Assembly (NCBI RefSeq): GCF_016801865.2
Contig: NC_068939.1
Coordinates: forward strand, 126,078,176-126,142,175
Reading direction: 5' to 3'
DNA from: Culex pipiens pallens
Taxonomy: Eukaryota > Arthropoda > Insecta > Diptera > Culicidae
DNA: 64,000 nt
Shown here one piece after another: positions 21,899 through 34,150 of this stretch (its first letter is position 1; each line of letters begins with the position of its first letter). A program made the translations under genes and the position numbers. The notes under the pieces are model-generated. The model was not told the origin of the DNA. It ran no database searches and saw nothing but the letters and a program-made list of their open reading frames with translations.

Positions 21899-24800
21899 AT
21901 GGGCCGCGGCAGACCAAAGCGGGAAAATCCGGCCAACGGTGACGCGCCGGCTGCGAAAGTCGCCAGGACGTCGTCCACCAAATGTGAGTATGGAAGTTTT
22001 GTGTTTAATTTCGATTGATTTTTTTCGTTGGAAAAATAGCTGAGGGGGGTAACATTTTGAAGCGGCGTTTCCGCGCAAAGAAAAGTAACGGTTTTTTTTT
22101 CGAATCAGTGACATTTTTTTTGGACGATGTTTTATGCTTTCGAATAGCACAATAATTATTAATAGCTTGTTCAATATCTAGAAACGGATCGGATTTAGTT
22201 GTTGATTTTTATAAGAATTTCCTATAATGTCCCAGCTCGAAAGGCACGCCGGCGAGCTTTGGATTGCGAGTTCAAGCGCCATATGAATATGCAAAGCAAT
22301 TTTTCTTCAAATAAATAACAAATTGTTCCGGACGAAAGATTTTTCAGTAATTCTGTAACATTAGGCTAATCGACTTTCTTTTTTTTTTTTTTTTAAATTC
22401 CATTTTTGGTAATTAGGTTTTGTATACAAGGCTCCTTACTAGCCATGCCAGATATAGAGATAAATCTGTATTTTACAGATTTTTCGATCCCAAAAATCTG
22501 TATATACAGATTTTTTTTTCAAATGGTTAGATTTGAAAGTTTCAACAATTTAGTAATTAAATTATGCTTTAATATGATTAAAAAGCTTAAATCTGTTGTT
22601 AAAATTTTTAAAATATCTTGTATGGCTTCGAATTTATTTTCAAGAAAATACAGATCCTAAAAAAAACTGACAACATTGCTCCTTACAATTTTGCGGACTC
22701 ATCATAAAAAATGGGCATGTGAATATTCGTAAATCTGTATCCTAAGATGGCTAAAAATCTTTCGAATTCGAACTGACAATATTTTTACGGGGATGTCACG
22801 CTAAAATCGGCCAAAATTAAAACTCCCTCCTCCCTTAAACGTGACGTACTCTATGGATGACGCCGAAGATATTTTCTGATCGATTTGGTGTCTTCGGCAA
22901 AGTTGTGGGTTATGCTTCAGCAATCGAAAATTTCTTTAAACATTGTTTGATAATTTTTTGACTTCAAACACGAACAAAAGCAGCGGACCGAAGATTGGCA
23001 ATGACGCTTTGGAATTTTGACAGTTTGGAACGCATCAATTGGGTCTTAAAATGAAGCTTAGATTGCTGATATTATTTTTTACAGCGATAAAGCTTATTTT
23101 TCTGAGTACAATGACCCTTTGTACGACCACAAAGAGTTTAAAATGGATTTTTAAATCAATTTTGAAAAATTAACCTTGCGGTCCTTCATGACAGAAAAGC
23201 TCCTACTTGACAGCTCGTTCCAAGGGGACCATAGTTGATCCATCGAAAAAATGTTGTCTTGTCAAAAAAAAAATTGCATTAAAATGAAAAAAAAGTGATC
23301 AGAAATGGGTTATAATCGTGTTTTTTACCGTTCTACATAAAAATTTACATAGGGCTTTAGTACCCAATTGCCCCATTGTCGGTTTCCCACACGGGTGATG
23401 TGGAAATTGTTGTACATGGCTAAAGTTGGAAATTTTGCAACTTATTTAAATTCATGTTAAATTTCAAAATTTTAACACGAATCTACAGCGAATCGATGTG
23501 GAAACTAAAGATACACTAAAGGCACGATGATTTGCTGTGCAATCTTGATCAGAATCGCGATAAAAGAGGTTAAAATAGAAAAATAGTAATAAAGCAAATT
23601 CTGGTCTAGAATTTAACAAAATTTTGTCTGTTTTGTAAAAAGTAATTTTTTCGGTTCGTCCACAATCAATCTCATTTTTGTAAATAAACGACGCCATATT
23701 GCCAATGTTGTTCGGTATCACATATCAGGCCATCGCCTGGGCCCTGGTTTCCATTTCTAGCAAAACGATGCAAAAGGGCAGTTGAAAGTTTGTAAACAAA
23801 GAGTGTGTCTTGCTCACGCTAGATGCACACTCAGTTTTTTATGCCGAACTTCGGCAGAATTCTGCCGAAAACAGAACAACTGAGCGCTCGGCAGAGAGTT
23901 CGGCAGAAAATTCATCTGCCGAAGTCTCGGCAAAAATAATTTTGACAGCCAGCTTTTTTGTGCCGAAAATCTCGGCATCCCTGAAACGAATTCAACCGAA
24001 AATCTCGGCATTTATCATAATAAAATCAAATCGAGATTCTCGCAATTAATTTAAAGCTTTAAAACAATATGCATGCATGCTTTTTTATATTTATTGCTCT
24101 TTTTATGTATAATCTAATACAATCTGAACCAGAATGAATCCTATACTTCTACCAAGCACCATCGTCATGCATTTCCTTGGTAAAAGCTGCAAATGAAAGA
24201 CCCTTTAGATATTATTTTTCCTAACAGATGTTATTAAAAATGTTTTCCTTTCAAGTAGAAATCCAAGCAGAAATCCTGTAGAAATTCAAGTATAAATCCC
24301 GATTTATCCAAAGTTCCGGAACTTAGTTCAGTGAGCACTACTCATATCGAAAACAAATATGGCTACCTCAACATCTAACCGAACAGCTCGGCACTTTCTA
24401 GCAAATTTGACAGTTGAATTGCCGAACTCGGTAGATTTTGGACATGCCGAGATTTTCGTTAAATTTAACTGACGAACTTCGGCATTTTGCTTAGATCTGC
24501 CGAACTATCGGTTAAATTTAACCGAGAATATTGGAACAATGAATTTTCTGCCGAGATTTCGACAGAATATCACTTTGCCGAGCACGTTCGGCAGATATTT
24601 CTGCCGAAGTCGAATCTTCATTCTGAGTGTGTGATGTTTGCATCTGGCATGAAAGTGATCAATCTTTGTTTATAAACCCACAACGGCCCTTTTGCACAGT
24701 TTTTCTAGATTTTAAGGTTATATTTTTCGTCTTTTCATTTTTTTTTGCTATTTGAAAATGTGTGTTTGAGATAAAGCATTTGGTTTGAGATCGAGCCAAA

Positions 24801-27800
24801 AATCTCACTGATAACTCTATAACACCCGAAAATGTATTACAAAAATTAAAGGGGCCAGCCCTACTGCGTTGTGTTTACCGCAGAGAGTACTATCTAAAAG
24901 GAATGAAATTCACAGAATTTTGCAGGATACTTGGACCACAGACATGCATGGACATACCGTACCAAATGCTCCTCAAATGTTGGGCTAGATTTAAGGTAAT
25001 AAAAAGTCATATAAAATAATAAAAGTGGATGTTTCTTTGTTCCGTGTGGATGCAGATATGCTTACGGGATTGAAACTCGTCTGAAAAACCTGTATCATTT
25101 TCTCATTCGAAACAGTGGCGCCCTGCTGCCCTGTTTATTACACTGTGAAATTATCCATGGCCAATCCAAGGAACCAGAAGGTGACAACAGAAATGTCTGT
25201 CCAAAATGGGTGCTGCAAAAAAAACTTATTATTTTTAACAAATTTTCGAACAAATCAGCAACGATTTACAAGTTTGACAGTCGAACTACACTTAAAAGTT
25301 GGTTTTGTTATTTGTTTTTGCAAAACCGCATATTTTTAACGAAAATGTCAAAAATATTCGTAATCACTTAGGCTACCAACTGTACGGATTTTTTCCTTAC
25401 CATACGGATTTTCGAACCTCTTCGCGGATTTTTAACAGTCCGGAATTTTTGTAGGGAATTTTACGCATAATACGGATTTGTACGGAATTTTAACAACTTT
25501 TTAATCATTGAATTGCTTTTTTGATTTGGTCGAAGCTTTTGTTAACTAGAAATTTTTGTTTTTTTCTGTGATTTTGATTTAAAAAGGTAGAGTTTTTTTT
25601 AGGTTTCCTCAATTCATACTTGATTATCAATAATTCTAGAGTTTTTGAACTATTGTCTTTCATATGTTGATAGGACCTTTTAAAAAAAGCTCTAGAATTG
25701 TTCTTTTAGAAATTCCTTAATAAATATATTTATCCCTTTCCAAAGGCTTTCTAAAACTTGTGAAAACATTTGAACATTTGAATTAACAAATCTATAGTTT
25801 TTTAAAGGTCTTATAAACTGTTGTGTTTCACATGTTATAGGACCTTTTCAATAAAAAAAACTCTGGAAAAGTGACCATGAAAACACTAAGAATGATTATT
25901 CGTAAAAGCAAACTTGACATTTCGTAAACTTTTAAACGTTTAACAAAAAAATTGAAGAAGAACATAATGATTTGATTAGAGCGTCCAATTTCCCGGGGTT
26001 ACAAATTTCCCGGGAAACGGGAAATTTTTAGTCAATTTCCCGGGAAATCCCGGGAATTCCCGGGAAATTTTAAATTTATTGAAAGTTGTTATGATCTTGG
26101 TTTTAATTAATATTATGCAACAAAATTGCATAGGACATCAACATCAATGGTTTAAATAAGTGTGAAGATCAAATAACAGCTTGACTGCATGTAAAAAATC
26201 ATTCAACTACAAGATTTTGTTTTTTTTTTTAATGAGAAATTTTAAACTTACCTCTGTGACCAGTTTATTGAAATGAGAAAAAAACATGCAGAAATTATGT
26301 TTTTAATGGCAAATACTGGTTTCAGCTCTTGAACAAATGGTAAAGCTTTTTAGTGTTGATTTTACTCTAAACAACCCAATGTTTTCAAATATTTGAAGCA
26401 AGCTTTGAATATATTTTTGCATTTTTTGAGAACAAACAATAAAAGTAATTCTTCAATTATTTTTTTTTTGTATTATTATGCAACATGATTTAAATTATAC
26501 GATAAATTAACACCATTCCACAAAAAGTCTTCGATTTTCATCTCATTTGGTCATGGTAAACAAAAACGTAAAAAAATCTCAATTTTTATTTGGAGGTAAG
26601 GAGTTAATATTTTTTTGATGAATGATATCAATCTGTTAAAAGCTTACCTAATTGTAATAATTTAATACTCATTAAGCAAGATCTATTCCCAGTTCCTTCA
26701 AAAATTAATATTATCAGAAATAATTCTGATATCATAATTTCTTATACAAAAAAATCTGATAAATAAACCAAACAATCCATTTAATTGAACAAAATCATGT
26801 TGAGTTTGTTCATTTATTATTTTTTTCAGAGCAATTTCAAAAATAGTTCCAAAATTTAAGAAAATGTATACTTCCGCTTGAATTTCGGGAATTCCCGGGA
26901 AATTTACAAATTTCCCGGGAAACGGGAAATATTTTTTTTCGGGAAATCCCGGGATTTCCCGGGATTTTTTTTCCCGGGACGGGAAATTGGACGCTCTAGA
27001 TTTGATTCAAATCACGGTTTATTTTATGAATACTTTTAAACGTGCAAGTCATAGGCACTCTGATATCATTTTGTGAAATTTGTTAGCTATAAAAACGACA
27101 CAATGTTATATGTTTATGTCTCAAATTTATTAAATTTAATTCTTCTAAATAATTCATTGACAGTTTTTGTTATACCATGGTGTCAAGTCGGCAAAGTGTA
27201 AGGATTTTTGCTCAGCAAGAGTTGGTAGCCTTAGTAATCACCTTTTGCCTCTTGGTGGCGCTTTGTGTTAGTATGTGTGTGGTCTATGTTTGCGGACGTG
27301 CACGCAGAACACAGAACAGTGAGAACTAGCGAAAATGCTTCACTTTCTTCTGATACAAGTCGCCATATTGAAATTGCTTGAAGATTCATACCCGTGCTAT
27401 CTTGTAAGGAGTCTTGATATGAAAAACAACTAATAATGACAGACTCGATTATTCGAAGGTCTCGATCAATTTTACTTCGGATAATCGAATCACGTTATCT
27501 TATTTTTGATTATCGAGCTTTTTGATTTAGAATTTTTACATCCAAGAAGGCTGACAAAATGGCGATGATGAAATATTGTAAAAAAATGTTTTGTTATTTA
27601 ACTGGCAATCAACTAATCAAATTTAACTAAAATGGGGTCGGAGAACTCGAAAATTACAAAATACGAAAATTGTTCGTGATTCGATTATCCGAAGTCCGAT
27701 ACAAAACTTCGGATAACTGAACATCAGATTATCGAAACTTCGGATAATCGAGTCTGGACTGTAGCTAACTTTTTCACGAAACACGATTTGTTTAACACTG

Positions 27801-30800
27801 AAATTTGCAAAAAAGTTCAGAATGTCAAAATGTTTTTTGCGCTTTTTTCAAATATTGCTCCAGAAAGTTTGAGGATCCGGCACTATCTGCAATTAGAAGA
27901 ATATTTGATTTTTTTTTTATAAAACTTCTGTATAAATTTGAAGAATGCACCAACTAGGCGAGTGGTGGCGCAATACCTCCGAGGGCAAGTAGTGTCCAGG
28001 GCATTTGTACAATGTTCCATCTCAGGGCTCAAACTTAATCCACTTCAACGAACCATCTCTGCGGTTAATTTTAAGCGGTAGGCCTGGCCGCTTCAATGTT
28101 TGTGATATTTCAATGACATTAATGGCGCAGTACAAATCTAGAGTTTGCTTTATTCAAGTTTCTACAAATTGTGGTGTTTCTTATGTGTATGTGGCCTTTT
28201 CAAATAAATCTTTAGAAATGTTTGTAATTCAAAGCGTTAATCCACCTAAGGCATTCTCCATGATGGCTCGGAAAGATTTACTGCGCTATGGAGTGAATTT
28301 GAGTCAATCTCTATTGTTCATTCGAAGAAAATAGATTGCTGAAAAAAAATCATTTTGGAAAGCTTGAGTTTCAACATTCTAATGTTGTCTTACAATCAAT
28401 ACCTCTTCAGAAATATTTGTGCATTCCTAAGTAGTGTTCAAAAACACATAAAAATAGAAGATTAAAAATTTGGTTTATTAAATCTTTTTCAAAATAAAAC
28501 TGTTAGAGATGAACACTGCCCATGTTCGCATAAATGTCCCATATGCAAAAACAGCAAGCTGAGAAAAACGCATTTGAAGTTTGTCCCATACATAAGTATA
28601 CGTGTTCAGTTTTCGCGAAAAAACTGAATTTCCTCCTGATTTTTAGAACAAAGTAGGTACTGGATGTTATAGGCTCTTTTGAAAGAGCACACGATTTTGA
28701 ACCAAACTGCATCAAAAACTCAAAAACGATGAAAATGCATATGGGACATTTATGCGATCAGGGGCAGAACATCTGTGTAAAATCTCTTTAATTAAAACCA
28801 AAACTAAATTTATATATTAAATGCCCTTTTTTAACCCTTTTGAAATGTTACCAATCTATTCGACTGAAGCATTAAGATTTACAGCGTGACGTCACGAGCG
28901 CACACGCACACACATTTTTGCTGAGACACACTTGCAAAAAATGTAAACAGTGCAGCCAAGCTGTCAAATTTCTAACCTAAAAATTGAGTCGGCGTAAAAC
29001 CTAATAGTAACCTGTTACAAAACATACTGATTTAACCATTCTTCTCTCTCCCCTTTTCCAGTCGAACTCCCCCTCCCCGCCCTCCCCACGCTCTCCGGCA
29101 ACGTCCTGTCCTGCGGCCAGGGCGAAGTCGGCCAGCTCGGCCTCGGCGAGGACGTGTTCGAAAAGACGCGGCCGGCGCTCATCCCCAGCCTGCGCGACAT
29201 CGTGGACATTTCGGCGGGCGGCATGCACAACCTGTGCCTAACCCGCCGGGGGGAGGTTTACTCCTTTGGATGCAACGACGAGGGCGCGCTGGGGCGGGCC
29301 ACCGCCGACGAGGAGGGCTCGGAGTTTGAACCACGCCGGATTGAGCTGCCGGCGCCTTGTTTGAAAATTTCGGCCGGTGATTCACATTCCGCGTGTCTGC
29401 TGAACGATGGCCGCGTGTACGCTTGGGGCTCGTTCCGGGTAAGGCTAACGGTTTTTTTTTTGCTATGTTGGGAACAGCTGTTGCATTTCCTTGTTTGCTG
29501 TTCCCAGGCAGTTGGGTGACTGCCGAAAATTTTCGTTTTTTTAAATAAGGGGGAAGAAGCGTAAATTGGCTTCCTTGTTGTGTCTGGGGTTGTCCTTTGT
29601 TACCTGAAGAAGTTTGAAAGGGAAGCGAAAAGGGACGTTACCTGGCTAGGGATTTGCTGAGGTTGCCGCCAGGCAAGAAACGTAATTAGCGTTGCAATTG
29701 TGATGCATCTGCCCTTCTTGCAACTACCTTTTTTTTTTTTTTGAGATATAAAAGGCTAGAACTTTGAGTTGTGAGAATCAGTTCAAGTAAGAGCGTTCAA
29801 GACACGATGTAAGTTTCTGGGTTTAAGGGGAAAGAGCTTCCCACCGGAGAACCACGACTCGAGTAGAACTCCCCAACCAAACTGTCCCCAAGCTAGTGTT
29901 AATCTCGCACTTGGAGCACCCACACGAGTACCCGGTTACTCATTACGTCTGCTTCGGGAAGGTCTGAGAGTAAGCATGTGGAAAGGCCTCAGCAAGGTCC
30001 CCTCTTGAACTCGGGGGGTGTCGCTACCAGAAAACGTGCGTGGCACGATTTGAAGGGGGCCCGTCCAAAGGTCGTCGTGGCGCTGTCAACCTTACATCGC
30101 CTTAGATGATCTTGTTGGAATTACGGTGTATCGGACGTCTTTGGCCAGGTCCTCCTCAATTGAGAAGCGAATTGCTAGCATTTTCAGTACAATCTGCGAG
30201 CTGTGGCGATTTGGTTTTGGCCGAACCGCTGCAGAACTCAATTCAGACTAGTCTAACGCTAGCTTACCTCCAACACACAGTTGCGCAGTCTGCAAAGACG
30301 GGGAGTTTCGAGTGGTTTCCCCCGGGGGGGAGTCTCAGGGACTGTTTGGGAACGCGACAATTAACGCGCCTTACTTTTTTGTCTCGCCCCCCAAACAGGA
30401 TTCGCACGGCAACATGGGCCTCACGCTCGAGGGCAACAAGCGGCTCCCGATCGAGGTCATCCCGGGCGTCAAATCGGTGGACATTGCCTCCGGCGGGGAT
30501 CACCTCGTAATTCTCACCGAGAACGGCCACGTGTACACCGTGGGCTGCGCCGAGCAGGGTCAGCTCGGCCGCATTTCGACCCGGGCCGCCTCCGGTGAGT
30601 CCCGCCGGGGCAAAACCGACCTCCTTCAGCCGGGCATCGTCACCCTCAAGGGCAAGAAGGTCCTCGCGGACGCCATCTGGGCCTCCACGTACTGCACCTA
30701 CTTCAAGGACCGCAACACGGCCAAGATCTTCGCCTTCGGCCTCAACAACTACTGCCAGCTCGGCATCCCGAACCCCAGCGAGAACGTCGTCAAACCAGTA

Positions 30801-31442
30801 TTCGTCCCCGAACTCACCAGCTTCACCGACGTCAAAACCATCGACGGTGGCCAGCATCACACCCTGATCCTGAAAACCGACAACAAAGTGCACGTCATCG
30901 GCCGCAAAGAGTACGGCCGGCTCGGCCTCGGCGACGTGTCCGAGGACGCCAAAACCGTCACCCCCGTCCCAGCCCTCGCGGACAAAAAAGTCACCGAGAT
31001 CTGCTGCGGCGAGAGCACCTCCTTCGCCATCACCGACAAGGGAGAACTCTACGCCTGGGGCATGGGCTCGAACCAGCAGCTCGGAACGGGCAACGAAGAG
31101 GACGAACAGACCCCAATTCAAATCGCCAGCAAGCAGGTCCAAGGCAAGCGCATCCTAAAGGTCTCCAGCGGAGGCCAGCACAGCTTGTTCATCGTGGAGG
31201 AAGCGCCGACGAAGGAGGCCACCCCCGTCCCGGAACCAAAACCCGCCGCCACCAAATCCAAGAAGGAGGAAGCCACTTCATCCTCGTCCACGACCAAGAC
31301 GAACGGAACTGCCCCGAAGGAGGCGGCAGCAGCAGTGAACGGTGGCGACGAAGCGTCCGACGACGGCAAGGACGCCACGGTCAGCACCACCACCACCGAG
31401 GAAAAGAAGCCGGCCGCGCGGGGACGCAAGCGCAAGTTGTAG
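21899..31442 (+). CDS. RCC1: RCC1, Ran guanine nucleotide exchange factor (Bj1 orthologue)
   Basis: Exons 21899-21983, 29062-29438 and 30399-31442 (stop TAG) join in phase 1 and phase 0 to give 501 residues. The N-terminus MGRGRPKRENPANGDAPAAK is basic, with an AT-hook-like GRGRPKR. Seven-bladed propeller repeats follow, with landmarks NVLSCGQGEVGQLGLGEDV, SFGCNDEGALGR, YAWGSFRDSHGNMGL, ASGGDHLVILTENGHVYTVG, FAFGLNNYCQLG, DGGQHHTLIL and YAWGMGSNQQLGTG. The conserved Asp of the SGxDHLV motif, needed for Ran exchange in the human protein, is present. The acidic/Ala-rich tail ends GRKRKL, an NLS-like end. RCC1 sits on chromatin and makes Ran-GTP for nuclear transport and spindle assembly. Intron 1 is 7 kb of transposable elements. 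A short GC-rich exon 3 reading on the opposite strand is a shadow. Confidence 0.97.
22020..23035. other. RCC1 intron 1, proximal part
   Basis: AT-rich, no exon. It contains a copy of the gatcgatttggtgtcttcgg core at 22880-22910. No other boundary could be drawn. Confidence 0.4.
23036..23371. mobile_element. MITE with CAATTGGGT ends (copy 2)
   Basis: It begins CAATTGGGTCTTAAAATG and ends GTACCCAATTG. It is colinear with the copy at 6670-7009 over about 336 bp, with scattered substitutions. Confidence 0.8.
23826..24631. mobile_element. TIR element built of GCCGAA/TTCGGC words
   Basis: The ends CACACTCAG and CTGAGTGTG are inverted. The first 200 and last 260 bp are dense in TGCCGAA, TCGGCAGA and their complements, in both orientations, while the centre (24030-24330) is plain AT-rich DNA. 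No transposase is seen. Confidence 0.7.
25371..27230. mobile_element. Outer TIR element of a nested pair, TTA target
   Basis: The ends GGCTACCAACT and AGTTGGTAGCC are perfect inverted repeats, flanked by TTA on both sides (25368-25370, 27231-27233). The word ACGGATTTTT recurs near the left end. The insertion at 25979-26996 splits it. No coding frame. Confidence 0.8.
25979..26996. mobile_element. Inner TIR element rich in TTTCCCGGGAAA, TA target
   Basis: The ends GAGCGTCCAATTTCCCGGG and CCCGGGACGGGAAATTGGACGCTC are inverted (the second given with its inner part) and flanked by TA (25977-25978, 26997-26998). Each end carries several palindromic TTCCCGGGAA words. A diverged copy lies at 52054-53058. 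Confidence 0.85.
27440..27761. mobile_element. MITE with ACTCGATTATCCGAAG ends (Tc1/pogo-like)
   Basis: Left CAGACTCGATTATTCGAAGG, right CTTCGGATAATCGAGTCTGG: inverted ends over about 320 bp, no frame. Fragments with the same word lie at about 19612-19650, 21452-21500 and 62368-62400. Assignment to Tc1/pogo is from recalled similarity of the ends. Confidence 0.7.
27955..28130 (+). repeat. SINE-like relic
   Basis: The words taggcctggccgcttcaatg (about 28079-28098) and gcggttaat are shared with the 3' half of the SINE at 14900-15504 (there taggcctgggccgcttcaat). The rest is diverged. A 109-codon frame starting at 28005 overlaps it and is not credible as a gene. Confidence 0.45.
28516..28767. 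mobile_element. MITE with CTGCCCATG ends and about 32-bp TIRs
   Basis: The ends CTGCCCATGTTCGCATAAAT and ATTTATGCGATCAGGGGCAG extend inward as inverted repeats through CCCATATGCA. It is 252 bp long. An inverted, truncated copy is at 19701-19915. Confidence 0.8.
29439..30398. other. RCC1 intron 2
   Basis: A 960-bp intron, notably less AT-rich than the others. It contains a core-promoter-like module (29747-29808) and a GC-rich block (29830-30110) with no frame or repeat that I recognise. Confidence 0.5.
29747..29808 (+). promoter_or_regulatory. Isolated TATA + initiator + splice-donor-like module
   Basis: TATAAAA at 29747-29753 is followed at the expected distance (33 nt to the A of the initiator) by ATCAGTT (29777-29783). 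After a short stretch comes an ATG (29807-29809) overlapping the donor-like GTAAGT (29809-29814). The layout resembles the first exon of small insect genes, such as cuticle genes, but no downstream exon was found. It could be chance or a dead gene. Confidence 0.35.
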
Positions 31443-32000
31443 ATTGGTCGTGGTCGTCGCGAATTGTTTCACAAACCCCAGCCTAGAAATATTCAAATTT
31501 AGTTGTTATGGTTAGGCTTAGCTAGTGCAAAGAAACAAAAAAAAAAAACGAATACTTAAAAAGGGATGAGAGCAAGAACTAAGTAAATTAGTTTTCCTTT
31601 TTGTTTGGTTGCTGTACGTAAGGAGCGAGCAGGAGTATTTTTTTAAACTGATATTCATAGGCCAACGTCACTCGACAAAACTGTTTATTATTATTTCCCC
31701 CCTTCTTTTCTCGTTTGTTCTTATTAAAACTGTTATTTCTGTTTCTCTTAATTGTAATTTTCACCATCGTTGTACAAACGATATCTCTGTAAGGCATCCT
31801 GTTTCATTAATTTCAACCCTGTTTAGGATCAAGTTGGTAAATACCTCCCCTGTGAAGGAAGTAGGGTAGGATAAACAAGAAAACGAACTGAACTGACGAA
31901 ACACAGCCGTTTCAAGTGAGGGTCCGCTACGTTTGGCGCGAAATTAACTTATTTAAAACTTCATTCGAGATCATTCAATAAAAAAACTTCTTAAACAAAA
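31443..32000 (+). other. RCC1 3' UTR and end
   Basis: AATAAA at 31977-31982 is a candidate poly(A) signal, about 535 nt after the stop codon. A nearer A-rich run at 31536-31550 lacks a good signal. Confidence 0.5.
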
Positions 32001-32805
32001 TGGTTATTTGGTTGTTTATTTACTGATATCACATTTCATCAAAACATAACAGAAAATTTGAAATGGTAACCAAAATCATGACGAGTCGTACTTTTCTCCA
32101 TAGAGGGTTTACCGAGTTGGATACGAGTGCTGAAAAATCAAGTTTTGAAACAGGTTGAACACAACATTTTTTTAGCATTTTCGTCGTAAAACGGACATTC
32201 TTGAACGACGGAACAGCCAACAAAAATAACAGAATCGAAAAATGAGACTTTTCGATGCAAGAGCTGTTAAGTTATTCTATTCGAATCGAAAAGTAATACC
32301 TACTCGTTATTTCACGTTTAATGCAACATTCGTTGATTTTTTACTTGTTTTGATGCTTATTTTTTCAAAATAATGTCTTAATGCAACATATTAACACTAC
32401 TTTCAAAAATGTTTGTTTTGGTAAGTGACTATTTTTATAAATGTGGTCTAACTTCATGGAAACTATGTTAGAAAGGTCCCCAAAGTCATTTCTTATCTCC
32501 CTTCAACGTTGTATTAAACGAAATGGCTTGTTTTCTAAGGTGGACTATTCTGCGCCGCATCCTGGAAAAGTAGTTGAAAAAACATTTATTTTACAGTGAC
32601 TCAAAAATCATCAACCAAGTATACAACATTGAAGGCAACATTTCAAAGCATAAGCCTACTACACTGAATTCATAAATTTGTATGCTTTTAGATGGTTTTT
32701 GGCGCATTTTACTTAGGCGGGCCATTTTGCAACTTGCACGATTGTCTAAAAATCTCTGAAATCCACAATATTGGCTTCATATTGAAGCAATATCAGAAGT
32801 AATTT
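32001..32805. other. Intergenic, nothing assigned
   Basis: AT-rich sequence between RCC1 and the repeats. No reading frame, RNA gene or clear repeat boundary seen. Confidence 0.4.
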
Positions 32806-32971
32806 CTGGAGTTTTTTTTTGAAAAGGTCCAATAAACCAAATTTTGAGTTTTTGCTTTTTGGGTGTTTTTTAATAACCCTGACTCAAGGCGGTTTCAAAA
32901 ACACCCAAAAAGCAAAAACTGGAAATTTGGTTTATTGGACCTTTTCAAAAAAAAAAAAAAAAAAACTCTAG
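32806..32971. mobile_element. 166-bp hairpin MITE
   Basis: The left arm (ttgaaaaggtccaataaacc, aaatttt, tttttgctttttgggtgttt) is mirrored by the right arm (aaacacccaaaaagcaaaaa ... ggtttattggaccttttcaa) around a loop containing ctgactcaaggcggttt. Related: 48940-49092 (complete) and 48490-48580 (one arm). Confidence 0.85.
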
Positions 32972-34150
32972 ATTTGCCCTTTGACTACCTCCTATCATTA
33001 CATTTAATCTTTCTAATTTTTCATGTTTTTACAGTAGAGCAATTTCTCTGAGATTGCGGTCATTCGATTTTTTTTGTATTTTTTAATCCGACTGAAACAT
33101 TTTTGGTGCCTTCGGTATGCCCAAAGAAGCCATTTTGCATCATTAGTTTGTCCATATAATTTTCCATACAAATTTGGCAGCTGTCCATACAAAAATGATA
33201 TATGAAAATTCAAAAATCTGCATCTTTTGAACGAATTTTGACCGATTTGGTGTCTTCGGGAAAATTGTAGGTATGGAAATGGACTACACTGAAGAAAATG
33301 ATACACGGTAAAAAAATGGGTGATTTTTAATTAAACTTTTTGTCACTAAAACTTGATTTGCAAAAAAACACTATTTTTATTTTTTTTATATATATGTTTT
33401 AGGGGACATAAAATGCCAACTTTTCAGAAATTTCCAGGTTGTGCAAAAAATCTTTGACCGAGTTATGAATTTTCGAATCAACACTATTTTTTTCAAAAAA
33501 TCGAAATATTGGTCGCAAAAAATTTCAACTTCATTTTTCGATGTAAAATCAAATTTGCAATCAAAAAGTACTCTAGTGAAATTTTCATAAAGTGCACCGT
33601 TTTCAAGTTATAGCCATTTTTAGGTAACTTTTTTGAAAATAGTCGCAGTTTTCCATTTTTTAAATTAGTGCACATGTTTGCCCACTTTTGAAAAAAATAT
33701 TTTTGAAAAGCTGAGAAAATTCTCTATATTTTGCTTTTTTGAACTTTGTTGATACGACCTTTAGTTGCTGAGATATTGCCATGCAAAGGTTTAAAAAGCA
33801 GGAAAATTGATGTTTTCATTTTCTAATGTCGATATCTCAGCAACTAATGGTCCAATTTTCAATAATAAAATATGGAACATTCGTGAAATTTTCCGATCTC
33901 TTCGAAAAAAGGGTCATATCAACAAAGTTCAAAAGAGCAAAATACAGCAATTCCCCACGAAAACAGCATGATTCGAAAAAAAAGTTCTCCGATCGGGCTC
34001 AAAATTTTTCTGGGGGTTCCTTAGCCGAAATATTTAGACCCGTATTTTTTTGTTTGGCCATTAGGGTGACTTACGCCTTGTTAGGGTGGTCCGAAATATG
34101 GCCATTTTCGTCGATTTTCGCCAAAACCACTTTTTCGTTTTTGTTTTACG

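Noticed and set aside
28005..28334. 109-codon frame in RCC1 intron 1
   Set aside because: It starts in SINE-like sequence and has no domain or splice context.
30264..31142. 292-codon frame on the minus strand opposite RCC1 exon 3
   Set aside because: Antisense shadow of GC-rich RCC1 codons; no domain, and it runs across an intron border.
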